Position numbers and translations under genes: made by a program. Positions 1 to 8,267 of a DNA stretch of 25,452 bases are shown piece after piece. The first letter of the stretch is position 1, and every line of letters begins with the position of its first letter. The notes beneath the pieces are model-generated. The model had not been told where the DNA came from. It saw only the letters and a program-made list of their open reading frames with translations, and searched no databases. The stretch covers positions 1 through 25,452 of the forward strand of contig JAEDHT010000029.1 in assembly GCA_016296885.1 (NCBI GenBank), written 5' to 3'. Origin of the DNA: Clostridiaceae bacterium. Lineage in GTDB: Bacteria; Bacillota; Clostridia; Oscillospirales; Acutalibacteraceae.

Positions 1-52
1 GAACTTTTTTCGTTCGTTTTTTCAGAAGTGCTTTCCTCAGGACAGCTCGTCT

Positions 53-81
53 ATTCTATCACTTTCTTACGCCCTTGTCAA
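53..81 (-). promoter_or_regulatory. Strong sigma-A promoter reading leftward out of the window
   Basis: On the minus strand a perfect -35 TTGACA (76-81) is followed, after exactly 17 nt, by a -10 TAGAAT (53-58). An A/T-rich tract resembling an UP element lies just upstream of the -35 (about 82-115). Transcription would start near 46 and run off the left edge. The start of the transcript (1-45, minus strand) ends in an A-rich stretch followed by GTTC. In several Firmicutes that kind of sequence is seen in pre-16S rRNA leaders, so the target may be an rRNA operon, but that is inference because nothing further is visible. Confidence 0.7.
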
Positions 82-210
82 TACCTTTTTTGAAGTTTTT
101 TTATTTTATTTTTATATTAATAAACAACCTGATAAATACTATGTTTTTGTTCTTTATATTCTTCTGTAAAACCAAAAATCACACTTAAACATCTAATAGT
201 AAGACCACCC

Positions 211-1110
211 TTATTTTAAAACATTCATCATATCATCTGGAATCTTACTGGATATATCAATTAACTTCTTCGTTACTGGATTGATTAGAGTTACCCTACC
301 ACAGTGCAAAGCTTGTCTTGAAATAAACTCTAAGCTACCACCATACAAATCATCACCTGCAAGAGGAAATCCCATATCAGACATATGAACTCGTATCTGA
401 TGTGTTCTGCCTGTTTCAAGGTTTATCTCAAGTAGCGTGTGCATTGAATTGCCTGAGATAGGTTTATAGTGAGTTATTGATTCTTTGCCACCCTCAAAAA
501 CAGCCTCTCTAACCATTTTGCTGTCAGACTTTAGTCTTATTTGTTTATTTATAGTACCGCTTTTTTCTATTACACCCTCACATACTGCGAAATAAGTTTT
601 ATTCACACTGTTTTTTATCAAATTTGCGATATATGCATTTTTAGCACAAACCACACATCCAGAGGTATCTTTATCTAATCTATTTATCGCCCTAAAAATA
701 TAACTTTTATTATTTTTCCTTGCATGATACATAGCAAAGTTTGCAAGTGTATTGTCAACATAATCATGCACAGGGTGAACTGTCACACCGGCGGGTTTAT
801 CAAAGATAATTATCTCATCATCTTCATATAAAACATCGATCTGCATCTCAGAACACACAACATTGGTGGAGCTTGAGGGTAATGTCAAGGTAATAGTATC
901 CCCTGTATTTATGGTATGTGTGACATATGCGTGTTTACCGTTTAACAATATTCCATTATATATTAGTTTAAGCTTTTTGAGAAGTCTTGAAGAAATTTTA
1001 CATTCTTTTCTCAAAAATGATTTAATATCTGAGTTGTCATATTCAGCAGTTACTGTGAATATTATTTTATCAGATGAGTTTGTCCCATTCATCGTTTTAG
1101 AATACTCCAT
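211..1110 (-). CDS. RluA/RluD-family 23S rRNA-type pseudouridine synthase
   Basis: Predicted 299-residue pseudouridine synthase that isomerises uridines in structured RNA, probably 23S rRNA, in the cytoplasm. An S4-like RNA-binding segment occupies roughly residues 14-80, and the catalytic domain follows. The family signature RLDKDTSG is at 144-151, with the catalytic Asp at 146. Other family blocks are DKPAGVTVHP (104-113) and TGRTHQIRVH. Length fits the RluA family. The start is uncertain: the ATG at 1110 lies inside the last codons of the upstream DUF1294 gene and has no clear Shine-Dalgarno, whereas an ATG at 1092 would follow that gene's stop. Either way the two genes look translationally coupled. 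Which uridine is modified cannot be told from sequence alone; RluD-like is the closest guess. Confidence 0.88.
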   Translation of the reverse strand: MEYSKTMNGTNSSDKIIFTVTAEYDNSDIKSFLRKECKISSRLLKKLKLIYNGILLNGKHAYVTHTINTGDTITLTLPSSSTNVVCSEMQIDVLYEDDEIIIFDKPAGVTVHPVHDYVDNTLANFAMYHARKNNKSYIFRAINRLDKDTSGCVVCAKNAYIANLIKNSVNKTYFAVCEGVIEKSGTINKQIRLKSDSKMVREAVFEGGKESITHYKPISGNSMHTLLEINLETGRTHQIRVHMSDMGFPLAGDDLYGGSLEFISRQALHCGRVTLINPVTKKLIDISSKIPDDMMNVLK

Positions 1111-1408
1111 TTAATTTGCAAACTATTAATATAATGATGGCAACCTGAACAACTATTATCGCAGGTATGCCAAACATAAACTTATAGTGCAAGGTTTTAT
1201 GCCTAATAAGCCTCATAGTTATATACATCGCAACCGAGCCTCCCAGAGCGGACAGTGCCATAAGAGTTGCCTCAGGAACCCTGTATCTGTGGTGCTTAGC
1301 TGCCAACTTGTCATACATTGTAAATATGATTGAAATCAAGCTAATTACAAAAATATATATTATAAATATAAGACACAACGTCTTGTGATTAATGAGAAAA
1401 GCAATCAA
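1097..1408 (-). CDS. DUF1294 small membrane protein (TTG start)
   Basis: A 103-residue integral membrane protein of the DUF1294 family, whose function is unknown. The family hallmark is clear: an N-terminal hydrophobic helix, then YDKLAAKHHRYRVPE, then an LGGSVAMYITM-type glycine segment, an RHKT motif and a final helix. A longer reading frame extends upstream to 1519, but the TTG at 1408 sits 6 nt after a perfect GGAGGA, gives the family's normal length, and avoids overlap with the divergent gene at 1443, so I prefer it. It overlaps the start of the pseudouridine synthase by up to 14 nt, which implies one leftward operon. Its own promoter must lie inside the divergent gene. Confidence 0.8.
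   Translation of the reverse strand: MIAFLINHKTLCLIFIIYIFVISLISIIFTMYDKLAAKHHRYRVPEATLMALSALGGSVAMYITMRLIRHKTLHYKFMFGIPAIIVVQVAIIILIVCKLNGVF
1330..1359 (+). promoter_or_regulatory. Candidate promoter for the GHL10-like gene, inside the DUF1294 gene
   Basis: TTGAAA (1330-1335) is followed after 18 nt by TATATA (1354-1359), within a longer TATATATTATAAAT tract. It lies about 85 nt upstream of the ATG at 1443 and antisense to the DUF1294 coding sequence. Only 34 nt separate the two divergent starts, so a promoter embedded like this is needed. The -10 position within the AT tract is ambiguous. Confidence 0.35.
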
Positions 1409-1442
1409 AATATCTCCTCCAAACACAGAAAGGATAAACAAA

Positions 1443-2657
1443 ATGAAAAAGTTTTTCAAGGTAATGTTTCTTTTGATAGCAGTTGCTATCGCAATCGGTG
1501 TGGTCACAATCAACAGCACCGGATATCAGTTTAACTCAGTCCGGTTCCCCACCCTAGTTAAACAAAACTCAGATAAACAAACTAGCGATTTATCTGAAAT
1601 GCGAGCCTTGTGGGTGCCTTTTACAAGCTTAGATATTGAGAGTGCAAATGGCTCATTCGATTCATTCAAGCAAAAATTTGACAAGATAGTAAGCGATGCA
1701 AAAGATAAACGACTTAATACATTAATCGTTCATGTAAGACCATTTTGCGATGCATTGTATAAATCAGATATATTTCCCTGCTCACACGTTTTGAGTGGAT
1801 TACAGGGAAAATCTGTAGACTTTGATGCTTTGGAATATATGGTAAAATCTGCGCACAAAAACAAATTAGAAATTCACGCATGGATAAATCCATTCCGAGT
1901 AACTAATAACAAATCAAGCTTTCAAATCTCAAATGAAAATCCAGTTAAATCCCTACCTGACGGAACTGTACTGGAATGGGAAAACGGACTATATCTTGAT
2001 CCCTCAAGCAATGATGCTCGCAAGCTGATAATAGACGGTGTGAGAGAAATTATAAAAAAATATGATATAGACGGAATCCACTTTGATGATTATTTCTATC
2101 CCACCACGTCAAGCGACTATGACAAAGCCTCATACCAAGACTATGTTTCCAAAATAGATGACACCAGTATTCCTCTAACCCTTAGCGAGTGGAGAACAAA
2201 TAATGTAAATATGCTTATAAACGGAGTGTACAACGCTGTACACTCAAGCGATAAAGACATAGTATTTGGCATATCCCCGCAAGGAAACATAGAAAATGAT
2301 ATCAGCATGGGTGCCGATGTGTACACATGGGGAAGTGTTTCGGGATATGTGGATTATCTTTGTCCTCAACTTTATGTAAACTCTGACAATCCTATCCTGC
2401 CATTTGACAAAACAGCAGATGCTTGGAAAAAGCTAGTCACAAAAGATAACATAAAACTTTACATAGGCTTGGGATTATATAAAGCAGGTAGTGATGACGA
2501 TAAGGGTACATGGAAAAAAGCAGACAATATCATAAAGTCACAAATAGAATATACCAGAAAAATCATAGCCGATGGTTTCGCATTATATTCATCTGAATAT
2601 CTTGTAAACAAACAGACAAAAGCAGAAGTAGCCAATATGCTGACTGTGCTGGCGTAA
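1443..2657 (+). CDS. GHL10-like (glycosyl hydrolase-like 10) surface/secreted protein
   Basis: A 404-residue protein with a basic start and a hydrophobic helix (about residues 4-22) that forms a signal peptide or membrane anchor, so it should act outside the membrane. The rest is a TIM-barrel of the glycosyl hydrolase-like 10 family (YddW/DigH relatives, cell-wall or glycan processing). Recognisable blocks are MRALWVPFTSLD, VHVRPFCDALY, IHAWINPFRV, YDIDGIHFDDYFYP and a VDYLCPQLY block near the C-terminus. The acidic pair in HFDDYF is the likely active-site region. The start was chosen at 1443 because AAAGGA lies 8 nt upstream and the helix begins at once; a longer frame from 1392 would overlap the divergent gene. 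It ends directly against the stop codon of the convergent mtaB gene. The substrate is unknown, peptidoglycan-type glycans being most likely by family. Confidence 0.8.
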   Translation: MKKFFKVMFLLIAVAIAIGVVTINSTGYQFNSVRFPTLVKQNSDKQTSDLSEMRALWVPFTSLDIESANGSFDSFKQKFDKIVSDAKDKRLNTLIVHVRPFCDALYKSDIFPCSHVLSGLQGKSVDFDALEYMVKSAHKNKLEIHAWINPFRVTNNKSSFQISNENPVKSLPDGTVLEWENGLYLDPSSNDARKLIIDGVREIIKKYDIDGIHFDDYFYPTTSSDYDKASYQDYVSKIDDTSIPLTLSEWRTNNVNMLINGVYNAVHSSDKDIVFGISPQGNIENDISMGADVYTWGSVSGYVDYLCPQLYVNSDNPILPFDKTADAWKKLVTKDNIKLYIGLGLYKAGSDDDKGTWKKADNIIKSQIEYTRKIIADGFALYSSEYLVNKQTKAEVANMLTVLA

Positions 2658-3947
2658 TCAGTTAATTATTTTCCCTAGAACACAGTCACCTTCAACTCCA
2701 GTAATTTTCACTGTAACTGTTTTTCCACACAAATCACTGGTACCATGAAATTTCACCGGTGTATAGTTCATAGTGTATCCTGTACAAGTTTCGTCCCCTT
2801 TCATTCTTTCCACAAGAACTTTTTCTTCTCTGCCAATCTGCAAAGATAAAAATTCTCGTCTTGAATGATCAGTAGCATCTATCATTTCTATACATCTTTT
2901 ATTTTTCAAGGAATTGTCAAGCTGACCGTCCATTTCGTCAGCAACAGTTCCTTTTCTTCTTGAATAAGGGAAAACATGAACCTTGGCAAATGCAATTTCC
3001 TTAGCAAAATCCATGCTCTCAATATGCTCTGCCTCTGTCTCGCCAACAAAACCTGTCATTATGTCTGTGGTAATAGAGCAGTTTGGGAATGATGCTCTCA
3101 GGTCATTAACAATTTTTTTATATTCTTCCGCTGTGTAATGCCTGTTCATACGTTTTAGCACTGTTGTGCTACCGCTTTGGAGCGAAAGATGAAATTGTGG
3201 GCAAAGCTTAGATTGCTTCGAGAGTCTGGCAATTACATCTTCGTCCATCTTTTCAGGCTCTAATGAACCCAGTCGCACTCGCTCAATGCCATCCACATTA
3301 CAAGCGCACTCTACAGCATCGCACAATGTAAGAGAAAGATCTTGACCATAGCACGAGAGATTTATTCCTACAAGGACAATCTCTTTATAGCCATTCTTAG
3401 ATAATGTTTCTATTTCACTTTTTATCATATCAAGAGGTTTTGAGCGAACTCTACCTCTAGCATATGGAATTATGCAATATGAGCAAAATCTGTTGCAACC
3501 ATCTTCTATTTTTACAAATGCACGTGTGCGCTCATCATATTTTTCAATATGCATCTCCTCAAAAGATTCTCCACGCTTCTCCATATGAGGCTTAATATCT
3601 GCAATCTTTTCGTGATTGATTAAAAATGATTCTATGGCTTCTATCGTTTGTTTTCTGGAATAATTTCCTAGAATGATATCAGCTTCGGAGTAATCTTCAT
3701 CCGGAAAAGCTTGTGTCATACATCCTGTAAGAGCTATAACGCTATCAGGATTTTCTCTTCTGGCTCGGCGGAGATATTTGCACACTTTGTTGTCACCGGT
3801 AGATGTGACAGTGCAGGAATTTATTATGATAATATCAGCATTAAAATCAGATTTCCTTTGAAAGCCCTTTTTCTCAAGAAGTGATGCCATATATTCCGAC
3901 TCATACTGATTGACCTTACATCCAAGTGTATATATAAAAAAGTTCAA
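2658..3947 (-). CDS. mtaB: MtaB-type tRNA threonylcarbamoyladenosine methylthiotransferase
   Basis: A 429-residue radical SAM enzyme of the MiaB/RimO/MtaB family. It adds a methylthio group to t6A37 of tRNAs decoding ANN codons and uses two [4Fe-4S] clusters. The N-terminal cluster cysteines are C10 (TLGCKVNQYE), C45 (NSCTVT) and C76 (LTGC). The radical SAM triad is C151-x3-C155-x2-C158 (CNRFCSYC), and a TRAM-like C-terminal domain follows. The TLGCKVNQYE opening is typical of MtaB rather than MiaB. A TTG at 3965 keeps the frame open, but the GGAGGTG lies just after it, so translation should begin at the TTG at 3947, matching family starts. It lies 30 nt downstream of the nucleotidase gene in a leftward operon and abuts the convergent gene with no spacer. 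Confidence 0.87.
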   Translation of the reverse strand: MNFFIYTLGCKVNQYESEYMASLLEKKGFQRKSDFNADIIIINSCTVTSTGDNKVCKYLRRARRENPDSVIALTGCMTQAFPDEDYSEADIILGNYSRKQTIEAIESFLINHEKIADIKPHMEKRGESFEEMHIEKYDERTRAFVKIEDGCNRFCSYCIIPYARGRVRSKPLDMIKSEIETLSKNGYKEIVLVGINLSCYGQDLSLTLCDAVECACNVDGIERVRLGSLEPEKMDEDVIARLSKQSKLCPQFHLSLQSGSTTVLKRMNRHYTAEEYKKIVNDLRASFPNCSITTDIMTGFVGETEAEHIESMDFAKEIAFAKVHVFPYSRRKGTVADEMDGQLDNSLKNKRCIEMIDATDHSRREFLSLQIGREEKVLVERMKGDETCTGYTMNYTPVKFHGTSDLCGKTVTVKITGVEGDCVLGKIIN

Positions 3948-3977
3948 ATAAATATGCACCTCCAAATTTACAAAGCA

Positions 3978-4667
3978 CTATTCTACAATATTTAAAAATT
4001 CATCTAGGCTTCTTATCTGATAATCACACAAATCGCTTTCTGATATCGGCTTGCCATTCCTTACGATTCTGCAGGTTGTAATACCTGCATTTCTGCCTCC
4101 TTGCATATCAGATGTGAGCGAATCACCCAGAATAATGCATTTTTCTCTATCTTTTATATTTTCTTTTTCAAAGATATAATCAAAGAACTCTTTTTCCGGT
4201 TTTTGAACACCCATCTCTTCTGAAATGAATATGCCATCAAAATATTTTTTCAAACCTGAGGCATCAAGTCTTGGGTGTTGCACACGTTGCAAACCATTTG
4301 TCACAATATAGATTTTACACTTTCCGAAAAGCTTATCAAGCAATGGTTTTGTATCGTCAAATATAAAAGGGCAGTTTGCAAGTCCATCTATATATCCATT
4401 GCTAAACTTTATGAAAGCCACGTGTGAGTCGAACAACGATTCATCTATAAGTCCCTCAAATCTCAACTCAGGTAGCTCGTCCGTTGTAAGAGCGCCTTGC
4501 TCTATCTTTTGCCACAATTTAAGATTGTGACTGCGGTATTCATCCAAAAACTCTTTGGTAAATTTTATATTGTGTGTTTCAAGAAGATTTTTGAGTGATA
4601 TTTCTTCTGCTTTGGAAAAATCAAATAACGTATCATCTATATCAATAAAAACATAATCAAATTTCAT
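3978..4667 (-). CDS. yjjG: YjjG-family HAD hydrolase (pyrimidine 5'-nucleotidase type)
   Basis: A 229-residue haloacid dehalogenase superfamily phosphatase, probably dephosphorylating pyrimidine or non-canonical nucleoside monophosphates in the cytosol (house-cleaning). Motif I is FIDIDDTLFDF, with nucleophile D9 and general acid/base D11. Motif II is YIVTNG. The block QHPRLDASGLKKYFDGIFISEEMGVQKPEKEFF is typical of the YjjG branch and holds the motif III lysine. Motif IV is ILGDSLTSDMQGG. A helical cap lies between motifs I and II. It lies between the DUF2344 gene and mtaB in the leftward cluster. The substrate is inferred from subfamily resemblance only. Confidence 0.82.
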   Translation of the reverse strand: MKFDYVFIDIDDTLFDFSKAEEISLKNLLETHNIKFTKEFLDEYRSHNLKLWQKIEQGALTTDELPELRFEGLIDESLFDSHVAFIKFSNGYIDGLANCPFIFDDTKPLLDKLFGKCKIYIVTNGLQRVQHPRLDASGLKKYFDGIFISEEMGVQKPEKEFFDYIFEKENIKDREKCIILGDSLTSDMQGGRNAGITTCRIVRNGKPISESDLCDYQIRSLDEFLNIVE

Positions 4668-4679
4668 CGTGTCTTCACA

Positions 4680-5336
4680 TTATCGAAAAACCTTGCCGTT
4701 TTCAATATATATCTCCTTCCTTGTGATATCAGAGTATAGCTCACAGCCTACACTCTCCTCCACCTTGCCAAGCAACAACGATGGATTGATATTCACTGTG
4801 TTACCTGCCGGGAGATATATTTTAAACACAAGTCTGTCACAGCCGAGAAAAAGTGAATAGTCTGATATATATTGTTTGAGATTTATATCTTTCATACCTG
4901 ATTTCGACTTTTTCTGAACCATAATCTCATCTTGTGATAAAATCTGCTCTATTTTACTTTTTACAAGATTAAGATCATTGTCCTCATCATAAAAAACTAT
5001 TTCAAAAAGGGCTGTTTCGATCTCATTTGGAGAATACACAGGTTCATAAACTTTTATAACCTCTATACCCTCAGGGAGCTTTTCGTTCATACGATCTCTC
5101 ATCTCGTCAAAGCTGATATCTTCTGTGAGTCTTGTATCCATATATTCAGCCTCGCCGGTGTAGCCCAATGATAGAGGCAATGCAAATGTGATAAAAAGAT
5201 GTGGGTTAAATCCCTCTGTGTGCCATATAGGAAGCTTGGCACACTGCAAGGCTCTTGTCATACATCTATTCATATCAAGATGAGATATATATTTGCTCCT
5301 ACCCTTTTTTATATACTTAACCCTCACGTTTTTCAT
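4680..5336 (-). CDS. DUF2344 (TIGR03936-like) radical-SAM-associated protein
   Basis: A 218-residue protein of the DUF2344 family, found in Firmicutes next to, or fused with, the TIGR03960 radical SAM protein; the molecular role is unknown. The family opening VRVKYIKKGRSKYISHLDMNR and the block TEGFNPHLFITFALPLSLGYTGEAEYMD are clear. An upstream in-frame ATG at 5414 exists, but the ATG at 5336 has GGTGGAA 6 nt upstream and gives the normal family start, so the gene overlaps the end of the radical SAM gene by 20 nt in a different frame. That overlap implies translational coupling and supports a shared complex or pathway. Confidence 0.82.
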   Translation of the reverse strand: MKNVRVKYIKKGRSKYISHLDMNRCMTRALQCAKLPIWHTEGFNPHLFITFALPLSLGYTGEAEYMDTRLTEDISFDEMRDRMNEKLPEGIEVIKVYEPVYSPNEIETALFEIVFYDEDNDLNLVKSKIEQILSQDEIMVQKKSKSGMKDINLKQYISDYSLFLGCDRLVFKIYLPAGNTVNINPSLLLGKVEESVGCELYSDITRKEIYIENGKVFR

Positions 5337-7164
5337 AGCAAATTCCACCTTTCCATTGGGCAGCTCCGCAAGCCGAACATTCTTGACGGCAGTTAGCTGT
5401 CGTTTGAGCCTCATATGCCTTTTTACATTCTTTTATCAAGAATTCTTTTGTTACACCATAGTCGATATGATCCCATGGAAGAACCTCATCAAAGCTTCTG
5501 CGTCTATTAGCATAGAATGCAGGATCAATACCACATTCCTCAAAAACACTCATCCACTTATCAAAATTAAAACATTCGTCCCAGCCATCAAATCTCATTC
5601 CATATTCACAGGCTTTCTCTAGTACTTTGCACAGTCTTCTGTCACCACGGGCAAAAACTGCCTCTAAAAAGCTGGTGGAACTATCATGATAATTGAATGT
5701 TATCTTTCTTGATGTTATGCTCTCCTTTATATGATGCTGTTTCTCCACAAGCACATCTCGTGTATCTTGTGGTTCCCACTGAAATGGTGTAAAAGGCTTT
5801 GGAACAAACGACGATGCACTTAAGGTAACTGTAACCGCCTTACCTTTTTGTCTGTTTTCGCATCTATAATAGGCATCTACAACCTTTTGACCCAGATGTG
5901 CTATATCTGCCACATCATCGAAAGTCTCTGTGGGAAGTCCTATCATAAAATATAGCTTAACCTTGTTCCATCCACCTGAAAACGCAGTAGAACAGGTTTG
6001 TATAAGCTCGTCCTCTTTTACATTTTTATTTATTACATCACGCATCCTCTGGCTCCCGGCCTCCGGTGCAAAGGTGAGTCCGCTTTTCCTCACGGACTTT
6101 ATCTTAGACATCAATTCATTAGAAAATCCGTCAACACGAAGTGATGGCAATGACACACTTACTCCGTCTTTTTCTGTCCATTCATGAAGCTTATCAAGGA
6201 GCGGATCAATCTGTGTGTAGTCACTGGAACTAAGCGAAGATAAGGAAATTTCATCATATCCTGTGTTTTGACAAAGGTCATAGCATTGCTTGTTAATAGT
6301 CTCGATCGATTTTTCTCTCACAGGTCTGTTCATAAAGCCAGCCTGACAGAATCTGCATCCTCTGATGCAACCTCTGAATATCTCTGAAACCACCCTATCA
6401 TGCACAATCTCTATCATTGGTATAACAAATTTATCAGGATAATATGTATTATCAAGATCCATCATAATACGCTTTTTCACTTTGGCTGGTGCATCACCCT
6501 TAGGTGTAATAGCCTTAATTGTGCCATCGTCATTATAAGTAACATCATATAGCGATGGAACATATACACCCGGTATCTTTGCGGCTTCTTGCAAAAATTC
6601 TTCACGTGACTTATTATCATCACGGCATTTTCTATATAACTCTATAACCTCTAAATCTACCTCTTCGCCCTCGCCAATGAAGAATATATCTATAAAATCA
6701 GCAAGCACATCAGGATTACAAGCACATGGTCCGCCTGCAACCACAATTTGTTTCAGAGATTTTCTATCACAGCTTTTTATAGGTATATTAGCCAGCTTGA
6801 GCATATTTAGCACGTTGGTATAGCTTAATTCATACTGCAATGTAAAGCCTATAAAATCAAAGTCTGTTATATAATCTCCGCTCTCAAGTGCAAAAAGAGG
6901 AATATTATTTTTTATCATCTGCTCTTCCATATCTATCCATGGAGCAAATACACGCTCACACCATATATATGGAACATCGTTGAAAATGCTATATAATATT
7001 TTCAACCCAAGGTGAGACATACCAATTTCATAAGTATCAGGAAAACAAAAGGCGAATCGGACATCTACCTCATCTTTATTTTTTATAACACTGTTAAGCT
7101 CACCACCGGTATATCGTCCCGGTTTTTGAACTTTGAGCAAAACCTTTTCTACTTCTCTTTTCAT
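5317..7164 (-). CDS. TIGR03960-family B12-binding-domain radical SAM protein
   Basis: A 615-residue protein with an N-terminal B12-binding-like Rossmann region (about 30-170), including FAFCFPDTYEIGMSHLGLKIL and VAGGPCACNP, followed by a radical SAM core with the cluster motif C266-x3-C270-x2-C273 (CIRGCRFCQAG). The blocks SLSSLSSSDY and TFAPEAGSQRMRDVINK are characteristic. The C-terminus has a short Cys motif, CSACGAAQWKGGICYE, that may bind metal. The reaction of this family is unknown. The start is the ATG at 7164, with AGAGGAT 6 nt upstream. Order with the M50 protease upstream and DUF2344 downstream matches a conserved Clostridia arrangement that often continues into RNase G and ribosomal protein L21 genes. 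Those are absent here, replaced by yjjG and mtaB. Confidence 0.87.
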   Translation of the reverse strand: MKREVEKVLLKVQKPGRYTGGELNSVIKNKDEVDVRFAFCFPDTYEIGMSHLGLKILYSIFNDVPYIWCERVFAPWIDMEEQMIKNNIPLFALESGDYITDFDFIGFTLQYELSYTNVLNMLKLANIPIKSCDRKSLKQIVVAGGPCACNPDVLADFIDIFFIGEGEEVDLEVIELYRKCRDDNKSREEFLQEAAKIPGVYVPSLYDVTYNDDGTIKAITPKGDAPAKVKKRIMMDLDNTYYPDKFVIPMIEIVHDRVVSEIFRGCIRGCRFCQAGFMNRPVREKSIETINKQCYDLCQNTGYDEISLSSLSSSDYTQIDPLLDKLHEWTEKDGVSVSLPSLRVDGFSNELMSKIKSVRKSGLTFAPEAGSQRMRDVINKNVKEDELIQTCSTAFSGGWNKVKLYFMIGLPTETFDDVADIAHLGQKVVDAYYRCENRQKGKAVTVTLSASSFVPKPFTPFQWEPQDTRDVLVEKQHHIKESITSRKITFNYHDSSTSFLEAVFARGDRRLCKVLEKACEYGMRFDGWDECFNFDKWMSVFEECGIDPAFYANRRRSFDEVLPWDHIDYGVTKEFLIKECKKAYEAQTTANCRQECSACGAAQWKGGICYEKREG

Positions 7165-7252
7165 TTTCTTATCCTCTTATAATAAAGTAGTAGTTTTTAG
7201 AGTCCCTCTCCAAGGACAAAATACTATAACATAGCTGATTTACGAATTAGCT

Positions 7253-7846
7253 TCAATTTTTCTTAAAAAACATAAGCAAAATTAAATATACACAAATTAA
7301 TAATATAGAATAATTATATCCCGTGCTTTTCCATACATAAATACCAATCATAAATAATGGCACAAGAAAAATTCCTGCTATTATATTACAGATTTTTAAG
7401 CTTTTTTCTAAATCAAATTTTTTTGAAAGCACACAACACAACACCCTGCCACCATCAAACGATGCAAGCGGGAGCGTATTGAACACTCCGAGTAACAGGT
7501 TCGCATAAGCAAAAGTATCGCAGATGCCAAACAATCTAAAAATAGCAAACAATAAAAAATTTACTGCAGGACCCATTAATGATACTATAATATCATTGGT
7601 ATATGTGTGCTTAATATCGTTATCAGATGCTATACAAAAATCAAACAATGATAGGCTTATCCTGATATCACCATCATATAACACCTTCATAGCAACGATG
7701 TGTCCAAGCTCGTGTATAGCTGAAGCTAGTATGCATAATGACTTTTTACCATCAGCATCAAACATTAGTGCAAATGTGAGAACTGCAAAAAACGGATAGC
7801 TGAAAAAGACCTTTAATCCACCCAGATTAATGCCCATTATTGTCAT
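7253..7846 (-). CDS. M50 site-2 protease family membrane metalloprotease (SpoIVFB-like)
   Basis: A 197-residue polytopic membrane protein with the zinc motif HELGH at residues 45-49 and the distal Asp-containing motif LPLASFDGGR with D131, the third zinc ligand of site-2 proteases. It would cut substrates within the membrane. Size and genomic position, upstream of the TIGR03960 radical SAM gene, resemble SpoIVFB, the pro-sigma-K protease of sporulation, but SpoIVFB function is inference. ATGs at 7846 and 7837 are both possible and neither has a good ribosome site. The gene starts 20 nt inside the preceding small ORF, so coupled translation is likely. It ends 88 nt before the radical SAM start with no clear terminator between them. 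Confidence 0.8.
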   Translation of the reverse strand: MTIMGINLGGLKVFFSYPFFAVLTFALMFDADGKKSLCILASAIHELGHIVAMKVLYDGDIRISLSLFDFCIASDNDIKHTYTNDIIVSLMGPAVNFLLFAIFRLFGICDTFAYANLLLGVFNTLPLASFDGGRVLCCVLSKKFDLEKSLKICNIIAGIFLVPLFMIGIYVWKSTGYNYSILLICVYLILLMFFKKN

Positions 7847-7994
7847 CTACAATCATCGTATCATAATAGTAGGTGTGATATAAACCAGAGAAATCACTGA
7901 ATGTATCATAAAAAAAGTTTTTAAGTATAAAAACTGATAATATCACAACAGCACATATGATTGTTCTAATAAAAAGCAATGTAAGCTCTTTCAC
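7827..7994 (-). CDS. Small single-pass membrane protein overlapping the M50 protease gene
   Basis: A 55-residue protein starting at a GTG 5 nt after AGGTGA, preferred over an ATG at 8012 that overlaps this ribosome site. It has one strong hydrophobic helix (about residues 4-25), then a tyrosine-rich tail ending in MIVDDNNGH. It overlaps the protease start by 20 nt in another frame. In Bacillus, SpoIVFB is preceded by its regulator SpoIVFA; this protein occupies that position but is far shorter and shows no LytM domain, so any analogy is purely positional. No recognised family. Confidence 0.55.
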   Translation of the reverse strand: MKELTLLFIRTIICAVVILSVFILKNFFYDTFSDFSGLYHTYYYDTMIVDDNNGH

Positions 7995-8063
7995 AATAAT
8001 CACCTCATGCAATTTTATGCATTGCTATGAGATAAAATAACAAGCACGCACCAACATAGATTA

Positions 8064-8092
8064 ATAATACTATAAATTATCTTTTTTCACAA
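8064..8092 (-). promoter_or_regulatory. Candidate promoter for the leftward protease/radical SAM cluster
   Basis: On the minus strand TTGTGA (87-92 of 80xx) is followed after 17 nt by TATTAT (8064-8069), about 70 nt upstream of the GTG at 7994. It is a reasonable sigma-A-type match. If the protease is a sporulation enzyme, a sigma-E promoter would be expected instead, so this call is tentative. Confidence 0.4.
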
Positions 8093-8267
8093 GCAAATGT
8101 TACATAATTTTTGCAGTCAATTGATTTTATTTTTTAACCATTATGTATGTAATTTATTGATAATAATATAAAATTAATTTAACACAATAAAATGGTTGTT
8201 TTTTCCTATATTTGGTGGTAGAATAAATCCGATAGTCTTTTTTAAGACAATTAACGGAGGTGTATTT

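Noticed and set aside
3947..3965. Longer MtaB reading from the TTG at 3965
   Set aside because: The GGAGGTG ribosome site lies after this codon, and the extra residues are outside the family's normal start.
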